Below, piece by piece: positions 63,552 to 64,000 of a stretch of 64,000 bases of DNA (position 1 is the stretch's first letter; every line of letters starts with the position of its first letter). The notes under the pieces are model-generated. The model searched no databases. It saw only the letters and a program-made list of their open reading frames with translations, and was not told the origin of the DNA. The DNA lies in contig NZ_JARUQR010000001.1 of the NCBI RefSeq assembly GCF_029767005.1, forward strand, positions 1,266,259 to 1,330,258, in the 5' to 3' direction. Source of the stretch: Thiomicrorhabdus sp. ZW0627 (lineage in GTDB: Bacteria > Pseudomonadota > Gammaproteobacteria > Thiomicrospirales > Thiomicrospiraceae). The translations under genes were made by a program, and so were the position numbers.

Positions 63552-63587
63552 TACAAAAAAAGCCCGTATTCTTGCAAATACGAGCTT
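63552..63587 (-). terminator. Intrinsic terminator of tRNA-Thr
   Basis: On the minus strand AAGCTCGTATT and AATACGGGCTT form an 11-bp stem with one mismatch and a 6-base loop, followed by a run of T. It lies directly after the tRNA 3' end. Confidence 0.88.
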
Positions 63588-63595
63588 CTAAATAA

Positions 63596-63671
63596 TGGTG
63601 CCGACAGAGGGACTTGAACCCCCAACCTACTGATTACAAATCAGTTGCACTACCAATTGTGCTATGTCGGC
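63596..63671 (-). tRNA. tRNA-Thr (anticodon TGT)
   Basis: Complete 76-base cloverleaf on the minus strand with encoded CCA. Acceptor stem GCCGACA / TGTCGGC; anticodon stem ACTGA / TCAGT with loop TTTGTAA, anticodon TGT reading ACA; T loop TTCAAGT. A consensus promoter and a terminator bracket it, so it is transcribed alone. Confidence 0.95.
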
Positions 63672-63682
63672 GAATGGGGCGT

Positions 63683-63710
63683 ATTATAGGTCGTTGAACA
63701 ATTCTGTCAA
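63683..63710 (-). promoter_or_regulatory. Consensus promoter of tRNA-Thr
   Basis: TTGACA (63710-63705) and TATAAT (63688-63683) on the minus strand, 16 bases apart, both perfect. The following ACGCCCC is GC-rich, the type of discriminator linked to stringent control of stable RNA genes. Confidence 0.88.
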
Positions 63711-64000
63711 CTATTTTTTTACACTTTCCGTCATATTTATCATTCCTAATAACACCAAATCTTCGATATATTCGGAATTGGAATTAATCAGGCTCGCGAG
63801 CTTATATCCATCACCTCCCGTAACGAATACTTTGAACCTACAACCTAGTTCATGCTCAAGATCAAATATCGCCGAATCAATAAAAGATGCCGCCATATAC
63901 AAGGTACCAGCACAAATAGCCGTCTGGGTATCCGTCGGCACAAAATCCTTGGAAGAAGCCTCGTCGGTATCGAATTCTTCTATGGCATCGCATTCATTAG
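63711..64000 (-). CDS. coaX: Type III pantothenate kinase (C-terminal part)
   Basis: C-terminal 96 residues of an enzyme that starts coenzyme A synthesis by phosphorylating pantothenate; the frame is open to the right edge. The segment FVPTDTQTAICAGTLYMAASFIDSAI, read with breaks, matches the late CoaX motif (a conserved Thr and Gly before the helix), and KVFVTGGDGYKLAS is the ATP-site GGD loop. A GTG at 63941 is internal, not the start. The gene ends at a TAG overlapped closely by the tRNA-Thr promoter. Confidence 0.85.
   Translation of the reverse strand, partial: NECDAIEEFDTDEASSKDFVPTDTQTAICAGTLYMAASFIDSAIFDLEHELGCRFKVFVTGGDGYKLASLINSNSEYIEDLVLLGMINMTESVKK

Overview
This window looks like a chromosomal segment of a free-living, sulfur-oxidising gammaproteobacterium of the Thiomicrospira / Hydrogenovibrio / Thiomicrorhabdus type. 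The genus-level call is inference. It rests on a flavocytochrome c sulfide dehydrogenase pair, secreted proteins resembling sulfur-globule proteins, the gammaproteobacterial FabA/FabB, RluF, SelD/MnmH and ModE versions, and moderate GC content with AT-rich intergenic gaps. No rRNA, CRISPR array, insertion sequence, integrase or phage gene was seen.

Layout. 1-6.8 kb: a BCCT osmolyte transporter (cut by the left edge), an outer-membrane porin, coaBC, a membrane-tethered LuxR-type regulator, and the fccA-fccB sulfide dehydrogenase pair; the cytochrome subunit carries a lipid anchor and calcium-binding repeats. 6.8-12.2 kb: MscK-like channel, hot-dog thioesterase, RadC and a DUF1461-like membrane protein. 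12.2-16.9 kb: a highly expressed PhoX/DUF839-like lipoprotein beside a diheme cytochrome, then rpmB-rpmG with a structured leader. 17.4-27.2 kb: the most unusual part, a seven-gene-plus cluster coding an RND pump with its adaptor, two secreted low-complexity proteins, an orphan ParA/MinD ATPase, a membrane protein with a helical repeat tail, a membrane-anchored coiled-coil protein and an EHD/dynamin-like GTPase. 27.3-31.4 kb: a dual substrate-binding-domain diguanylate cyclase and mutM. 31.4-34.9 kb: modEABC for molybdate. 35-49.5 kb: an HPP protein, coaD, rsmD, cvfB, an LRR-kinase fusion, rluF, selD-mnmH, a PAS-GGDEF protein, an aldo/keto reductase and a poly-HAMP chemoreceptor. 49.7-64 kb: tRNA-Arg, small membrane proteins, transporters, a GT4 glycosyltransferase, an M16 peptidase pair, ftsY followed by a DUF2914 protein and a lytic transglycosylase, fabA-fabB, tRNA-Thr and the end of coaX.

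Two things stand out. First, the 17.4-27.2 kb cluster combines envelope export, secreted repeat proteins, an ATPase of the positioning type and a membrane-remodelling GTPase on one strand with overlapping genes. I propose it as a candidate system for building and placing an extracytoplasmic structure, possibly sulfur globules; the function is inference. Second, the palindrome CAGGCCTG (extended form GAACAGGCCTGTTC) occurs 20 times by my reading, where about one copy is expected by chance. It is concentrated between genes, often inside hairpins at convergent gene ends, and nearly absent from 12-30 kb.

Regulatory features that can be read directly include good sigma-70 promoters for rpmBG, modE, fabAB and tRNA-Thr, a near-perfect palindrome upstream of modA, and several intrinsic terminators.
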